Shown: positions 27,568 through 37,854, counted from the stretch's first letter. The stretch is 64,000 nt of DNA from Oscillospiraceae bacterium (GCA_024404915.1 JAKSPJ010000001.1:62001-126000), one strand, 5' to 3'. Notes: generated from the letters alone by a model not told the origin. Numbers and translations are program-made.

Positions 27568-27583
27568 AAGCCTGCTCCGTTTC

Positions 27584-30061
27584 TCAGCATGTTTTTGAAT
27601 GGCTGTTTTGTTTTTTCTTCTGTGGAATTGCTGTCAGAATCCGTTCGTTTTCTTCCTCCAGCAGGGGTTCCAGCTGTAAATCATAATGGGGCGGAATCAA
27701 TGCAGTATCCAGAACTGTCTCCACCGTTTCACAGGGAATAAATTGAATTTCATTTCTGACTGTTTCATCCAGCTCAGCCAGATCCGGCAAATTCGCCGCA
27801 GGAATCAGCACAGTACGGATTCCGTTTTTATATGCAGCCATGGATTTTTCCACCAGACCGCCAATGGGAAGCACTTTGCCGTGCAGCGTGATTTCGCCTG
27901 TCATTGCAATGTCATGCCGTACCGGAATATGGCTCATGGCAGAAACCAGAGCAGTCAGCATCGTGACGCCTGCACTGGGGCCGTCCTTCGGCACAGCACC
28001 CTCCGGCGCATGAATATGGATATCCTTGTTCTTGAAGAGTTCCGGGTTAATGTCATATTTCTTTGCGACAGAACGTGTGTAGGAAATGGCAAGCTTAGCA
28101 CTTTCCTTCATCACATCACCCAGAGAACCCGTAACCTGAATCTCGCCCTTGCCATCCATTGTCAGCACTTCCAAAGGCATCAGCACACCGCCGACACTGG
28201 TCCAGGCAAGGCCATTTACCATACCAACAGTATCCGCCTTGGAGTAGTAATCGCCGATGAACTTATGAGGGCCCAGTGCTTTTTCCAGTGCAGCAGGTGT
28301 ATACTGCACTTTGATGACATTTTCTGTCAGCAGTGTTTTGGCAGCTTTTCTGCACAGGGAAGCAATGGTACGCTCCAGTGTACGGACACCTGCTTCTTTC
28401 GTATAGTAATCAATCAAGTCGTAAATTGCCGCATCTGTCAGCTTCATCTGGGAAGCCTTCAGACCATTTGCCTTTATCTGCTTTTTCACCAGATGATTCT
28501 TGGCAATATGGAACTTTTCCTCACGGGTATAAGAATTCAGTTCAATGACATCCATACGGTCTAACAACGGCGCAGGAATGGTGGAGGCATTGTTTGCAGT
28601 TGTCAGGAACATAACCTGTGACAAATCAAAGGGCAGCTCCAGATAGTGATCACGGAATTCATGATTCTGTTCGCTGTCCAGTACCTCCAGCAAAGCTGCT
28701 GCAGGATCGCCCTTGAAATCCCCGGAAAGCTTGTCAATTTCATCAAGCAGAATCAACGGATTCATGCTTTTTGCCTGGCGCATGGCTTCCAGAATACGTC
28801 CCGGCATAGCAGCAACATAGGTTTTTCTGTGGCCTCGGATTTCTGCTTCATCACGGACACCGCCAAGGGAAATACGAACAAATTTTCTGCCCAATGCAGC
28901 TGCAATCGACTTTGCAATAGAGGTTTTACCCACACCAGGGGGACCCACAAGGCATACAATCTGGCCTGTAAGATTCGGGCAGATCGCATGGACGCTCATG
29001 GCTTCCAGCACACGTTCTTTCACACGTTTCAGGCCGTAGTGATCCTTATCCAGCTGTACTTCTGCCTTTTGAATATCCAGTTTTTCCGTGGTATACTGGC
29101 CCCATGGCAGAGACAATGCCACATCCAGATAGTTCTGAATTACATAGGCTTCCTGTGAAGTGGGCGGCATTTTTGCCAGCTGATTTGCTTCCTTTTTCAG
29201 TTTTTTCCGCACTTCTTCCGAAGCGTTCAGCTTATCAATTTTATCCGCATAGTTCTGTTCTTCGCCTTCACCCGGCGCATCCTCGCCCAATTCCTCTGCG
29301 ATTGCACGCATCTGCTCACGAAGCAGCATTTCACGCTGTCCCTGCTCCATATGCAGCTGCACCGTGGAATTCAGCTGCATCTCAATATCCATCACCTCAA
29401 TGGCCTTGGAAATAGATGCAAAAAGCATTGTAAGGCGCATCATCATGTCATTTTCTTCCAGAAGCAGCTGCCGCTCCCGATAATCCAGTGTGACATTGGA
29501 CCAGATGGCTGCAAACAACTCCTTTGGGCTGGTTTCTGCCATGACGGAATTGATAAAGTCTCTCGGTATACGGCCGGCACGGGAACAATATTCCTTAAAT
29601 GCTTCTTTTGTCACATTCAGGACAGCTTCAATTTCTTCATCAGATTCGGTGAATTTCTTATAGAGCGGCAAGGTCTGACAGTCAGCGTGCCAGTAAGGTG
29701 TGCTTTCATCCGGTTCGGTCAGATTTGTAATCTTTGCACGGGAAACGCCTTCCACCAGAATATGCATATTTTCTCTGGAATGCATTGCCTGACGCAGTTC
29801 ACAAATAACGCCGATTTTGTACAAATCCTTTTCCTTCGGAAACATCAGCGTTTCATCCCGCTGAGCAACCAGCAGCACCTTGCGGTTTCCCTTTATTGCG
29901 GCATCCACAGCCTTGCGGGAGTTGGCTCTGCCAATCTCAAGGTCAAATACGACTTGTGGAAATGCAACCAATCCACGCAAAGCAATGACCGGCAGATGCA
30001 GCCGTTCTTTTTTTGTTGTCTTTGGTTTATTATTGCTATTTTCCTGCATGCTTCTATCCAT
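27584..30061 (-). CDS. lon: ATP-dependent protease Lon
   Basis: A cytoplasmic AAA+ serine protease for damaged and regulatory proteins. The 825-residue protein has the N-terminal substrate domain (LPVIALRGLVAFPQ), coiled coil about 200-300, Walker A GPPGVGKT (373-380), Walker B LILLDEIDKL, and protease dyad Ser696 in PKDGPSAGVTM and Lys739 in GGLVEKSM. The spacing of 43 residues equals that of Bacillus LonA. The first four residues are uncertain because a second ATG lies 12 bases in and neither has a strong ribosome site. No CIRCE or CtsR repeat is seen in its promoter. Confidence 0.96.
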   Translation of the reverse strand: MDRSMQENSNNKPKTTKKERLHLPVIALRGLVAFPQVVFDLEIGRANSRKAVDAAIKGNRKVLLVAQRDETLMFPKEKDLYKIGVICELRQAMHSRENMHILVEGVSRAKITNLTEPDESTPYWHADCQTLPLYKKFTESDEEIEAVLNVTKEAFKEYCSRAGRIPRDFINSVMAETSPKELFAAIWSNVTLDYRERQLLLEENDMMMRLTMLFASISKAIEVMDIEMQLNSTVQLHMEQGQREMLLREQMRAIAEELGEDAPGEGEEQNYADKIDKLNASEEVRKKLKKEANQLAKMPPTSQEAYVIQNYLDVALSLPWGQYTTEKLDIQKAEVQLDKDHYGLKRVKERVLEAMSVHAICPNLTGQIVCLVGPPGVGKTSIAKSIAAALGRKFVRISLGGVRDEAEIRGHRKTYVAAMPGRILEAMRQAKSMNPLILLDEIDKLSGDFKGDPAAALLEVLDSEQNHEFRDHYLELPFDLSQVMFLTTANNASTIPAPLLDRMDVIELNSYTREEKFHIAKNHLVKKQIKANGLKASQMKLTDAAIYDLIDYYTKEAGVRTLERTIASLCRKAAKTLLTENVIKVQYTPAALEKALGPHKFIGDYYSKADTVGMVNGLAWTSVGGVLMPLEVLTMDGKGEIQVTGSLGDVMKESAKLAISYTRSVAKKYDINPELFKNKDIHIHAPEGAVPKDGPSAGVTMLTALVSAMSHIPVRHDIAMTGEITLHGKVLPIGGLVEKSMAAYKNGIRTVLIPAANLPDLAELDETVRNEIQFIPCETVETVLDTALIPPHYDLQLEPLLEEENERILTAIPQKKKQNSHSKTC

Positions 30062-30130
30062 TCTGCCCTGCGCGGCACAAAACCTTCTTTATCCGTGCGC
30101 AGCCGGACAAAGCGATGGGAATACACTTTA

Positions 30131-30159
30131 TTATACATGATTACAAAAAAAAAATCAAG
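30131..30159 (-). promoter_or_regulatory. lon promoter
   Basis: The minus strand has TTGATT (30154-30159), a 17-bp spacer that is mostly T, and TATAAT (30131-30136). A hairpin (CTTTGTCCG with CGGATAAAG) lies in the leader near 30076-30102. Confidence 0.7.
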
Positions 30160-30203
30160 CACCTTTGGGAACACATTGTGAAATATCTATGAAAATCCAG
30201 CGA

Positions 30204-30238
30204 AAAAAGCAATCTCCTGCAGTGTAACGCCGCAGGAG
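30204..30238 (-). terminator. terminator after clpX
   Basis: CTCCTGC pairs with GCAGGAG (7 bp), followed on the minus strand by ATTGCTTTTTT. Confidence 0.65.
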
Positions 30239-30245
30239 TGTTTTA

Positions 30246-31508
30246 TTATGCTTTTTTCTGATTCTTGATTTCCACATTCTTCGCATTCAGCAATTTCGGC
30301 TGTGTTCCGTTACAGACACAGTCAGCTGTCACAATGACCTTTTTCACACTGGAATCAGAAGGTGCGTCAAACATGGTCTGCATAAAGATTTTTTCCAGAA
30401 TGGAACGCAGTCCACGGGCACCTGTTTTCTGTTCGATGGCACGCTTGGCAATTTCATTCAATGCCTCCGGCTCCACTTCCAGCGCAATCTTATCATAGCG
30501 GAACAGTTTTTCATACTGCTTCATGAGTGCATTTTTCGGCTCTGTCAGAATACGGACCAGAGAATCCTCATCCATCTCATCCAGAGTTGTGATGATTGGC
30601 AAACGGCCAACCAATTCCGGCACAATGCCGAATTTTACCAGATCCTGCGGTATCACCTGGCGGAAAATATTTTCAGTCTTTTCCTTTTTGGACATGACCT
30701 GTGCACCAAAGCCCAGGGCCGAAGACTGTGTACGATTGACAATGTGCTTTTCCAGGCCGTCAAACGCTCCGCCGCAAATAAAGAGAATGTTCTTGGTATT
30801 CACATGCAGGCATTCCTGATTCGGATGCTTTCTTCCGCCCTGTGGGGGCACATTGGATACCGTACCCTCAATGATTTTCAGCAAAGACTGCTGTACGCCT
30901 TCACCGCTGACATCTCGTGTAATGGAAGTATTCTCAGATTTTCTTGCAATTTTATCGATCTCGTCAATGTAGATAATGCCTCGTTCTGCCGCTTCCACGT
31001 CAAAGTTGGAGGCCATCAGCAGACGCTGCAGCACGTTTTCCACATCATCACCCACATATCCCGCTTCCGTGATTGTGGTTGCATCCGCAATTGCAAAGGG
31101 AACATCCAGAATCTTGGCGAGTGTCTGTGCAAGATAGGTCTTGCCAACGCCGGTAGGTCCCAGCAGAAGCACGTTGCTTTTCTGGAGCTCCACATCTTCA
31201 CCGTCATCCTGGCTTAAAATTCGTTTATAGTGATTATACACAGATACTGCAAGGGAAATCTTCGCCTGGTCCTGACCAATGACATACTCATCCAGAACCT
31301 TTTTGATTTCCGCCGGTTTCAGCAGGTTGATACTCTTCTTATCTTTCTTTCCGCTCCTGGCTTTTTTTAACGATTCCTCTGACGGTCCCTTCAGCATTTC
31401 GTAGCAATAACAGACGCATTCATCACAAATGTTATTCGAACCGGCAGAAAACATGGATTGAACCTTACGCTCTGATTTTCCACAGAAGTTACAGATTTTA
31501 TCAGCCAT
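30246..31508 (-). CDS. clpX: ClpX, ATPase subunit of the ClpXP protease
   Basis: A 420-residue AAA+ unfoldase that feeds substrates to ClpP. The N-terminal zinc-binding domain has C6, C9, C28 and C31. Walker A is GPTGVGKT (117-124), followed by [14 protein letters not shown] and [13 protein letters not shown]. The IGF-type ClpP loop appears as ALGFGAQV. It starts 23 bp after clpP, so the two are cotranscribed. Confidence 0.97.
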   Translation of the reverse strand: MADKICNFCGKSERKVQSMFSAGSNNICDECVCYCYEMLKGPSEESLKKARSGKKDKKSINLLKPAEIKKVLDEYVIGQDQAKISLAVSVYNHYKRILSQDDGEDVELQKSNVLLLGPTGVGKTYLAQTLAKILDVPFAIADATTITEAGYVGDDVENVLQRLLMASNFDVEAAERGIIYIDEIDKIARKSENTSITRDVSGEGVQQSLLKIIEGTVSNVPPQGGRKHPNQECLHVNTKNILFICGGAFDGLEKHIVNRTQSSALGFGAQVMSKKEKTENIFRQVIPQDLVKFGIVPELVGRLPIITTLDEMDEDSLVRILTEPKNALMKQYEKLFRYDKIALEVEPEALNEIAKRAIEQKTGARGLRSILEKIFMQTMFDAPSDSSVKKVIVTADCVCNGTQPKLLNAKNVEIKNQKKA

Positions 31509-31531
31509 TCTATTCTCCTTTTTGGCGATGC

Positions 31532-32137
31532 TTATCGCTTTGTGACAACCTTATCAATCAGACCATACTTCAAAGCTTCTTCTGCTGTCATGAAGTAGTC
31601 ACGTTCCACATCTTTTTCAATCTGCTTCAGAGACTTGTCTGTATTTTCAGCAAGAATGCGGTTCAGGTTTGCCTTGGTACGCAGCAGATTATCTGTACGA
31701 ATCTTAATGTCAGTTGCCTGACCGGAAAGACCGCCGCCCATAATCAGAGGCTGGTGAATCATGATTTCACTGTTCGGCAATGCCATTCTCTTGCCCTTTG
31801 TTCCGGAGGAGAGCAGCAAAGCACCCATAGAGGCTGCCAGACCGATACAAATCGTGGAAACATCGCACTTGATATACTGCATGGTATCATAAATTGCCAT
31901 ACCGGCTGTCACAGAACCGCCCGGGCTGTTGATATAAAGAGAAATATCCTTCTCCGGATCCTGGCTTTCCAGGAACAGCAGCTGTGCAACCACAAGGCTT
32001 GCAGTAACATCGTTGACATCCTCAGACAACATAATAATACGGTCATTCAGAAGACGGGAATAAATATCGTAGGCACGTTCTCCACGATTGGTTTGCTCGA
32101 TAACCGTCGGAACAAGACTCATATGGCTGTAATTCAT
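31532..32137 (-). CDS. clpP: ClpP protease subunit
   Basis: A self-compartmentalised serine protease of 201 residues from [10 protein letters not shown]. Triad: Ser103 in GLAASMGA, His128 in MIHQPL and Asp176 in the KDVERDYFM segment. The ATG at 32135-32137 follows AAAGGATGG; the open frame extends 14 codons further upstream without a site. It precedes clpX and follows tig, the usual tig-clpP-clpX order. Confidence 0.97.
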   Translation of the reverse strand: MNYSHMSLVPTVIEQTNRGERAYDIYSRLLNDRIIMLSEDVNDVTASLVVAQLLFLESQDPEKDISLYINSPGGSVTAGMAIYDTMQYIKCDVSTICIGLAASMGALLLSSGTKGKRMALPNSEIMIHQPLIMGGGLSGQATDIKIRTDNLLRTKANLNRILAENTDKSLKQIEKDVERDYFMTAEEALKYGLIDKVVTKR

Positions 32138-32193
32138 TGTAACCATCCTTTCTATCAGCAGATATTCGCTTTTCACCATTTTGATTCATAAAG

Positions 32194-32246
32194 CAGATTC
32201 CGGTTTCCGCCCTAATGATGCATTCAGAGCAAAAACCGGTAATCTG
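32194..32246 (-). other. long-range hairpin in the tig-clpP spacer
   Basis: CAGATTACCGGTTT and AAACCGGAATCTG on the minus strand can pair around a 26-nt loop, with one bulge. No T tract follows, so it is not a normal terminator. It may stabilise or process the tig-clpPX message. Confidence 0.35.
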
Positions 32247-32277
32247 TTACATATTGTGGATAATGCGACAGTACAGA

Positions 32278-33615
32278 TTACTCTGCTGTCTCAGTTGTTT
32301 CTGCATCCTCTGCAGCTTCCGGCATATCGTTGTCAACAACAGCATTGTTCTTAACCAGCTCAACAGCCTTCTGAACACGCATGTCTGTACGGTAATCCTC
32401 AACCGGGATTCTTGCCTTAACGAACTCAACCGGCACCTTCATCTGATCTGCAAATTCCTTCAGACCCTCTTCCAGCTCCTCATCAGAAACCTGGATGTCT
32501 TCCAGATCAGCAACCTTCTCCAGAGCCAGACGGAGCATTACTTCCTTCTTAGCCTGGGGCTCGTACTCGTCACGGAGCTGCTCCATGGTCATGCCTGTCA
32601 GCTGGAGATACTCCTCAAGCTTCAGCTCGCCATACTGCTGACGCAGCTGAGTCTCAAACTCGCTGATGCGCTGATCGATGCGGCGATCATTCAGAACCTG
32701 GGGAACAACAGCCTCTGTTGCTGCAACCAGTGTATCGAATACTGCATTCTCGAAACGAACCTGAGCCTGATTTTCAGCAGTCACAACAAGACGCTTCTTA
32801 ATGTCTTCACGAAGCTCAGCCAGGGTATCAAACTCGGAGATATCCTTTGCCAGCTCGTCATCCACTTCCGGCAGCTCCTGCTTGGTAATGCCCAGAAGCT
32901 CAGTCTTGAAGATTGCCGGCTTACCTGCGTAACGCTCATCGCCGTACTCCTCCGGGAATGTCACGTTAACATCAAACTGATCGCCGATATTCTTGCCTGC
33001 AATCTGCTCCTCGAAGCCGGGGATAAACTGACCGCTGCCCAGACGGAGCGGATACTCTTCACCCTTGCCGCCTTCAAAAGCAACATCATCAATGAAGCCC
33101 TCGAAGTTAATCTTTACTTCATCGCCCATCTCAGCTGCACGGTCGGTAACCTCGATCATACGTGCCTGACGCTGGCGGAGTGTTTCAATCTGCTGATCGA
33201 TATCTTCCTCGGAAACCTCGTGAACAACCATCGGTGCGTGGATGCCCTTGTACTCGCTGACTGTAACCTCAGGCTTTGTGATGAGGGTTGCCTTGCAGAC
33301 AGCACCTTCAGCCTTTGTGCAGGAAACCAGCTCAACGGAAGGACGATCGATAATCACGATATTGTTCTCATCCAGAATGGTCTGGATTTCGCCCGGGATA
33401 ATCATGTTGACTGCATCCTCGAAGAAAACATCCTCGCCGTACATTTTCTCAACCAGCTTGCGGGGCACCTTGCCCTTACGGAAGCCCTTTACAGCGATAT
33501 CCTTCTTCTGGCGCTGATAAACACGCTCACATGCGTTTTCAAGATCTTCAGCGGAAATGGAGAAGGTAACTTCTCTCATGTTCACATCTGTTTTTACATC
33601 AGATACTAAGCTCAT
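32278..33615 (-). CDS. tig: trigger factor chaperone
   Basis: A ribosome-associated chaperone and prolyl isomerase, 445 residues from MSLVSDVKTDVNMREVTF. The ribosome-binding signature GFRKGKVPRKL is near residue 44. A central FKBP-type domain (DEVKINFEGFIDDVAFEGG..RLGSGQFIPGFEEQIAGKNIG in pieces) lies about 155-240, and a helical C-terminal domain follows. GGAGGA precedes the ATG at 33613-33615; an upstream extension lacks a good site. It is followed by clpP and clpX. Confidence 0.96.
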   Translation of the reverse strand: MSLVSDVKTDVNMREVTFSISAEDLENACERVYQRQKKDIAVKGFRKGKVPRKLVEKMYGEDVFFEDAVNMIIPGEIQTILDENNIVIIDRPSVELVSCTKAEGAVCKATLITKPEVTVSEYKGIHAPMVVHEVSEEDIDQQIETLRQRQARMIEVTDRAAEMGDEVKINFEGFIDDVAFEGGKGEEYPLRLGSGQFIPGFEEQIAGKNIGDQFDVNVTFPEEYGDERYAGKPAIFKTELLGITKQELPEVDDELAKDISEFDTLAELREDIKKRLVVTAENQAQVRFENAVFDTLVAATEAVVPQVLNDRRIDQRISEFETQLRQQYGELKLEEYLQLTGMTMEQLRDEYEPQAKKEVMLRLALEKVADLEDIQVSDEELEEGLKEFADQMKVPVEFVKARIPVEDYRTDMRVQKAVELVKNNAVVDNDMPEAAEDAETTETAE

Positions 33616-33681
33616 TGGTTTGTCCTCCAAATTCATATTCCCATATAGCACGGGGATTTTTTGTATTTACAGATACATCTT

Positions 33682-33690
33682 ATTATACCA
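33682..33690 (-). promoter_or_regulatory. tig extended -10 element
   Basis: TATAAT (33682-33687) is preceded by TGG on the minus strand, an extended -10 of the TGnTATAAT form. No clear -35 is seen. Confidence 0.55.
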
Positions 33691-33742
33691 TAAATCTGCA
33701 TAATTTTCTACAACTTTTATATGTTTCTTCCTATTATACAGT

Positions 33743-34438
33743 TTATCGTATTTTTTGTGGAATAAAATCTACATAATCACCCGATATCAGATGATAATGC
33801 ACCCCATCTCTTTCTCCATTGATAGCATATCTGTGCATGGAACGGCCATGGACATGTCCATACCAGCAGTCTGTCACATGATGTTTCCACAGTACCTCCT
33901 GTATTTCGTAGTTGCAGCTTGCGCCGTACACAGGGGGATAATGGAGAAACACAAGGGGGGTAAGGTGCTGCTGCACTGCCGCCGTCAGGGATACATCCAG
34001 GCGCTGTGCCTCTCTGGCACTGACCTTTGCATTTGCAGGTTCTTCCGTATCCATATTGACCCATCCCCGGGTTCCGCAGATACCGAAATCCTCATAGGCA
34101 TAGCAGTTATTGTGCAGAATTTTCAGAGTTTTCAATTGATGCTGCTCCATAAATTCCTGCATTTTTTTCATGGTCAGCCACCAATAGTCATGGTTGCCCT
34201 TCACGATGATTTTGCTGGCACCCGGAAGTTCATCCAGCCAGCGAAAATCCGGCAGAGCCTCCTCCATGGTCATGCCCCAGGAAATATCGCCTGCCAGCAC
34301 AACCGTATCCTCCGGCCGGATCAGGTCGCACCATGCTTCCTTGAGAATACGGGTATGATTTTCCCAGCCGGCAAAAATATCCATCGGTTTTTCTGTCCCG
34401 AAGGACAGATGTGTATCACCGATTGCAAACAAACTCAT
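33743..34438 (-). CDS. calcineurin-like metallophosphoesterase
   Basis: A 231-residue cytoplasmic phosphoesterase with metal motifs FAIGDTHLSFG, LAGDISWGM, VKGNHDYWW, VFLHYPPVYG and WYGHVHGRS. The GDTHLS and GNHDYWW forms mark a bacterial subgroup without an assigned substrate. Its ATG overlaps the thrC stop codon (ATGA), so it is the last gene of the long rplS-to-thrC block. It is a different subfamily from the phosphoesterase at 25.7-26.2 kb. Confidence 0.85.
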   Translation of the reverse strand: MSLFAIGDTHLSFGTEKPMDIFAGWENHTRILKEAWCDLIRPEDTVVLAGDISWGMTMEEALPDFRWLDELPGASKIIVKGNHDYWWLTMKKMQEFMEQHQLKTLKILHNNCYAYEDFGICGTRGWVNMDTEEPANAKVSAREAQRLDVSLTAAVQQHLTPLVFLHYPPVYGASCNYEIQEVLWKHHVTDCWYGHVHGRSMHRYAINGERDGVHYHLISGDYVDFIPQKIR

Positions 34439-35931
34439 TGAATGCCAAGCTTCTCACGCACATAGGCATCCATCTGATCCTGTGCGGTAACCTCTGTAAA
34501 GCGGACTGTCTTTGTTTTCAGATCTGCCAGTGCAGCAGGAATTTTCATGCCGGATTTTGCCTGGAGCAGATCCAGAACTGCGTATTCATCTGCGCCGTCA
34601 GCAGTACCGCCGATAGCCTCCAGAACAGCAGCACCAAACTTATAAGGATTTGCTGTGGAAGCAATCAGCATAGGATACTTTTCAGATGCCTTCGCCTGAT
34701 AATCACGGGCAGCAGCAATACCCACTGCGGTATGTGTATCGCTGAGGTAGCCGTTTTCTGCAAACACCTTGCCAATGGTTTCCTTTGTCTGGGCATCATC
34801 CCAGAAGCTGCCGGAGAATTCTGCCTGAATGCGGTTTCTCAGCTCAATGGAAATCTGATATCTGCCCTCTGTTTTCAGTGCACCGAACCACTCACGGATC
34901 TGTGCATCATCCTCGCCTGTCATATGATAAAGCAGACGCTCCAGATTGCTGGAAATCAGAATATCCATGGAAGGAGAAACAGTAGCGTGAAATGTACGGC
35001 TTCTGTCATATACGCCTGTGCGAATGAAATCCGTCAGCACATTGTTGATGTTGGATGCGCAAACCAGATGCTGAATCGGCACGCCCATCTGCTTTGCATA
35101 CCATGCAGCAAGGATGTTGCCGAAGTTACCTGTAGGAACTGTCACGCAGAAGCGCTGACCATTTTCCAGAATGCCCTTTTCCAGCATTGTGACATACGCA
35201 GAAACGTAGTATACAATCTGCGGAACCAGTCTGCCCCAGTTAATGGAGTTTGCGCTGGAGAACTGCATGCCGTTTGCGGCAAGTGCCTCCTGCATTGCAG
35301 GATCCGTGAAAATTGCCTTTACGCCGTTCTGGCAGTCATCGAAGTTACCCTTTACTGCGCAGACACGGACATTTTCGCCCTCCTGTGTCTGCATCTGACG
35401 TTTCTGCATGGAGCTGACGCCGTCCTCCGGATAAAACACCATGATTTTGGTGCCGGGAACATCCTGGAAACCTGCCAGTGCAGCCTTTCCGGTATCTCCG
35501 GAAGTTGCGGTCAGGATAACCACTTCACGGTCAATGCCTGTCTTCTTGATGGAACGTGTCAGGAAATGGGGCAGAATCTGCAAAGCCATGTCCTTGAAGG
35601 CACATGTGGGACCATGCCAGAGTTCCAGCAGCATGGAGCCGTCAGCCAATTCAGCAATTTCCTGTACTGCCGGTGTCTCAAAGCTGCCGGATTCATAAGC
35701 ATTCTTTGTGCACTCACGCAGTTCCTCATCTGTAAAATCTGTCAGATACAACTTGAAGATACGGGCAGCACGTTCTGCATAGGACAATCCCTTGAGATTC
35801 TCAAAGTCCTCTGCTGTCATTTCCGGAATGGATTCCGGTACGAACAAACCGCCGTCTGCGGAAATGCCCTGGGCAATTGCCTCTGCACTGGTTACTTTCA
35901 GTGCTTTGTTTCGTGTGCTGTGGTAAAACAT
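34435..35931 (-). CDS. thrC: threonine synthase
   Basis: A PLP enzyme that converts O-phosphohomoserine to threonine. The 498-residue length is that of the larger fungal/E. coli-like class. It opens MFYHSTRNKALKVTSAEAIAQGISADGGLFVPE; the PLP lysine is in GPTCAFKDMALQ and the phosphate loop in ILTATSGDTGKAALAG. The ATG at 35929-35931 follows AAGGAGG. It is 13 bp downstream of yraN and overlaps the phosphoesterase start. Confidence 0.96.
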   Translation of the reverse strand: MFYHSTRNKALKVTSAEAIAQGISADGGLFVPESIPEMTAEDFENLKGLSYAERAARIFKLYLTDFTDEELRECTKNAYESGSFETPAVQEIAELADGSMLLELWHGPTCAFKDMALQILPHFLTRSIKKTGIDREVVILTATSGDTGKAALAGFQDVPGTKIMVFYPEDGVSSMQKRQMQTQEGENVRVCAVKGNFDDCQNGVKAIFTDPAMQEALAANGMQFSSANSINWGRLVPQIVYYVSAYVTMLEKGILENGQRFCVTVPTGNFGNILAAWYAKQMGVPIQHLVCASNINNVLTDFIRTGVYDRSRTFHATVSPSMDILISSNLERLLYHMTGEDDAQIREWFGALKTEGRYQISIELRNRIQAEFSGSFWDDAQTKETIGKVFAENGYLSDTHTAVGIAAARDYQAKASEKYPMLIASTANPYKFGAAVLEAIGGTADGADEYAVLDLLQAKSGMKIPAALADLKTKTVRFTEVTAQDQMDAYVREKLGIQ

Positions 35932-35944
35932 ACATTCATCCTCC

Positions 35945-36325
35945 TTATAATAATCCGGTTGCATCAAATGCATTCTCTAAATAGGTAATATTTTGCACGG
36001 CAGAGCCTGAATATTCAACCTCCGCCACATCAAATCTAGGCTGATAATCATAGGGATGCTTCAGCAGATACTGCATTGCCGTGCGGACAATCAGCTGCTG
36101 TTTGCGGGGTGTCACCGCTTCCGCACCGCTTTGCAGTGCACCTGTCCGTCGGGTTTTCACTTCCACAAATAATAGCACATCATCCTTGCAGGCAATGATA
36201 TCAATTTCGCCGCCTCGCACCGTAAAATTCCTGGAGAGAATCTGCGCCCCCTGCTTCTGCAGATAGCAGCAAACCGCTTCCTCCCCCAGATTTCCGATGC
36301 TGCGCTGATTATTTCTGCCGCTCAT
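35945..36325 (-). CDS. yraN: YraN/UPF0102 family endonuclease-like protein
   Basis: A 126-residue protein with the restriction-like nuclease core GGEIDIIACKDDVLLFVEVKTRR (in pieces about residues 38-60), where Glu, Asp and the E-x-K motif would bind metal. It is preceded by the typical LGEEAVCCYLQKQGAQILSRNF. YraN proteins are common next to rnhB, as here; the start overlaps the rnhB end by 17 bp. The biological role is unsettled in the literature. Confidence 0.9.
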   Translation of the reverse strand: MSGRNNQRSIGNLGEEAVCCYLQKQGAQILSRNFTVRGGEIDIIACKDDVLLFVEVKTRRTGALQSGAEAVTPRKQQLIVRTAMQYLLKHPYDYQPRFDVAEVEYSGSAVQNITYLENAFDATGLL

Positions 36326-36938
36326 AGAATTTCCGCAAAAAAGACGGCCGATGGGCAGGACAGGGGCCGTATGCCTCTATTGCAGCATAGTGCGCCTTTG
36401 TGCCGTATCCCTTGTGGGCGGCAAAGCCATACTGGGGATACTGCGCATCCAATTCACGCAATGCCGCATCACGGGCAGTTTTCGCCAGGACCGATGCCGC
36501 TGCAATACTGGCAGATCTGGCGTCTCCATGTACCAGTGTCTGTACAGGTACAGGCATCTGCGGCGGTCGATTGCCGTCCACCAAAGCAAGCTGCGGGGGA
36601 ATCTCCAGCTGCTCCACTGCTCTCCTCATGGCCAGCATCGCCGCCTGGAGAATATTCATTTTCTCAATTTCCTCCACAGAGGCACTGGCAATCGCATAAG
36701 CCGCTGATTTTTCTTTTATAATCAAAGCAAGCTCTTCACGCCTTGCTTCCGGAATTTTCTTGCTGTCATTCAGGCCCGGAATTTCCAGGTCCGGCGGCAG
36801 AATCACCGCAGCCGCATACACATCGCCTGCCAATGGTCCTCTGCCTGCTTCATCCACGCCGCAGAAAATCGGAACCTGTGTCCGCAGCCCATTATCAAAT
36901 TCAAACAGTTCCTTATATATCTTCAAAGCCCGTGCCAT
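36309..36938 (-). CDS. rnhB: ribonuclease HII
   Basis: Removes RNA from RNA-DNA hybrids and single ribonucleotides from DNA. The 209-residue protein has the catalytic GVDEAGRGPLAGDVYAAAV segment, ALVDGN, and HGDARSASIAAASVLAKTARD. The ATG at 36936-36938 is 6 bp after AGAGGT; a GTG two codons earlier is adjacent to that site and less likely. It lies between rbgA and yraN. Confidence 0.95.
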   Translation of the reverse strand: MARALKIYKELFEFDNGLRTQVPIFCGVDEAGRGPLAGDVYAAAVILPPDLEIPGLNDSKKIPEARREELALIIKEKSAAYAIASASVEEIEKMNILQAAMLAMRRAVEQLEIPPQLALVDGNRPPQMPVPVQTLVHGDARSASIAAASVLAKTARDAALRELDAQYPQYGFAAHKGYGTKAHYAAIEAYGPCPAHRPSFLRKFYERQK

Positions 36939-36961
36939 ATTCACACCTCTTTAAAAGGTTA

Positions 36962-37819
36962 TCAGGGTTTCTCCAGGGAAATGCGTCCCAGCTTCGCTGC
37001 ACGAAATTCATCCAGCAATGCTATGGCTGCACGCTCCGTATTCGGTACGCCTCCCGGCAGCAGCATGCCACGGTTGCGGGCCATGTGTTCCAGAAGCACA
37101 AAGCCTTCCTCTTCCACATCGGCCGCAATTTTATAGCGGTCACTCAATGCCTGGGGATAACCTGTATGCAGATATGTGAGCAGTCTTGCAGCAAGTGCCT
37201 CCTTATCCAGAATATCATCACGGACTGCACCTGTCATAGCCAGACGGACTGCGGCGTCCTGGTCATCCAGTTTCGGCCAGAGTACACCAGGGGTATCCAG
37301 CAATTCCACGCCGTCAGTTGTTTTAATCCACTGTTGTGTACGGGTTACACCTGCTCTGTCCTCCGCCTTGGCACGCTTGCCGCCTGCCAACCGATTAATC
37401 AGGGAGGATTTTCCCACGTTGGGAATCCCCAGAATCATGACACGGATTGGTCTGCCCTTCATGCCCTTTGCTGCATATTTTTCCAGCTGCGGCTTCAGCA
37501 ATTCCCGCAGCGCAGGCGCAAACTGCTTGACGCCCTTTCCGTTTTTGGAATCCACGGTAATGACAGCAAAGCCCTGCTGTTTGTAATACTGTACCCATTG
37601 TCCTGTTACATTCGGATCTGCCATATCCGCCTTATTCAGAATAATCAGGCGGGGCTTTCTTCCGGTGAGCTGTTTCAGCTCCGGATTACGGCTGCTGACG
37701 GGGAGTCTTGCATCCAGCAATTCCGCAACTGCATCTACCAGTGACAGACTTTTTGCAATCTGTCTTCGTGTTTTCGCCATATGGCCGGGAAACCACTGAA
37801 TATCCTTCATATCTTCCAT
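36962..37819 (-). CDS. rbgA: ribosome biogenesis GTPase YlqF/RbgA
   Basis: A circularly permuted GTPase for 50S maturation, 285 residues. The G motifs appear in permuted order: G4 NKAD (62-65), G1 GIPNVGKSS (131-139), then G3 DTPGVLWP. The N-terminal WFPGHMAKTRRQI is a hallmark. ATG 37819 is preferred over a GTG three codons upstream because AAAGGGAGT is too close to the latter. It follows the two signal peptidase genes. Confidence 0.95.
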   Translation of the reverse strand: MEDMKDIQWFPGHMAKTRRQIAKSLSLVDAVAELLDARLPVSSRNPELKQLTGRKPRLIILNKADMADPNVTGQWVQYYKQQGFAVITVDSKNGKGVKQFAPALRELLKPQLEKYAAKGMKGRPIRVMILGIPNVGKSSLINRLAGGKRAKAEDRAGVTRTQQWIKTTDGVELLDTPGVLWPKLDDQDAAVRLAMTGAVRDDILDKEALAARLLTYLHTGYPQALSDRYKIAADVEEEGFVLLEHMARNRGMLLPGGVPNTERAAIALLDEFRAAKLGRISLEKP

Positions 37820-37854
37820 TACAGACACACTCCCTTTCTACAGCAAACGCTGTT

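Noticed and set aside
30062-32193. CIRCE or CtsR operators for lon and clpPX
   Set aside because: I looked for the 9-bp inverted CIRCE repeat and for tandem GGTCAAA heptamers near the promoters and found neither.
32215-33609. A 464-codon open frame antisense to tig
   Set aside because: Its Cys/Leu/Asn-rich translation has no domain pattern, and trigger factor on the other strand is unambiguous.
34411-35988. A 525-codon open frame antisense to thrC
   Set aside because: The translation is Cys- and His-rich noise; threonine synthase with its PLP lysine is on the opposite strand.
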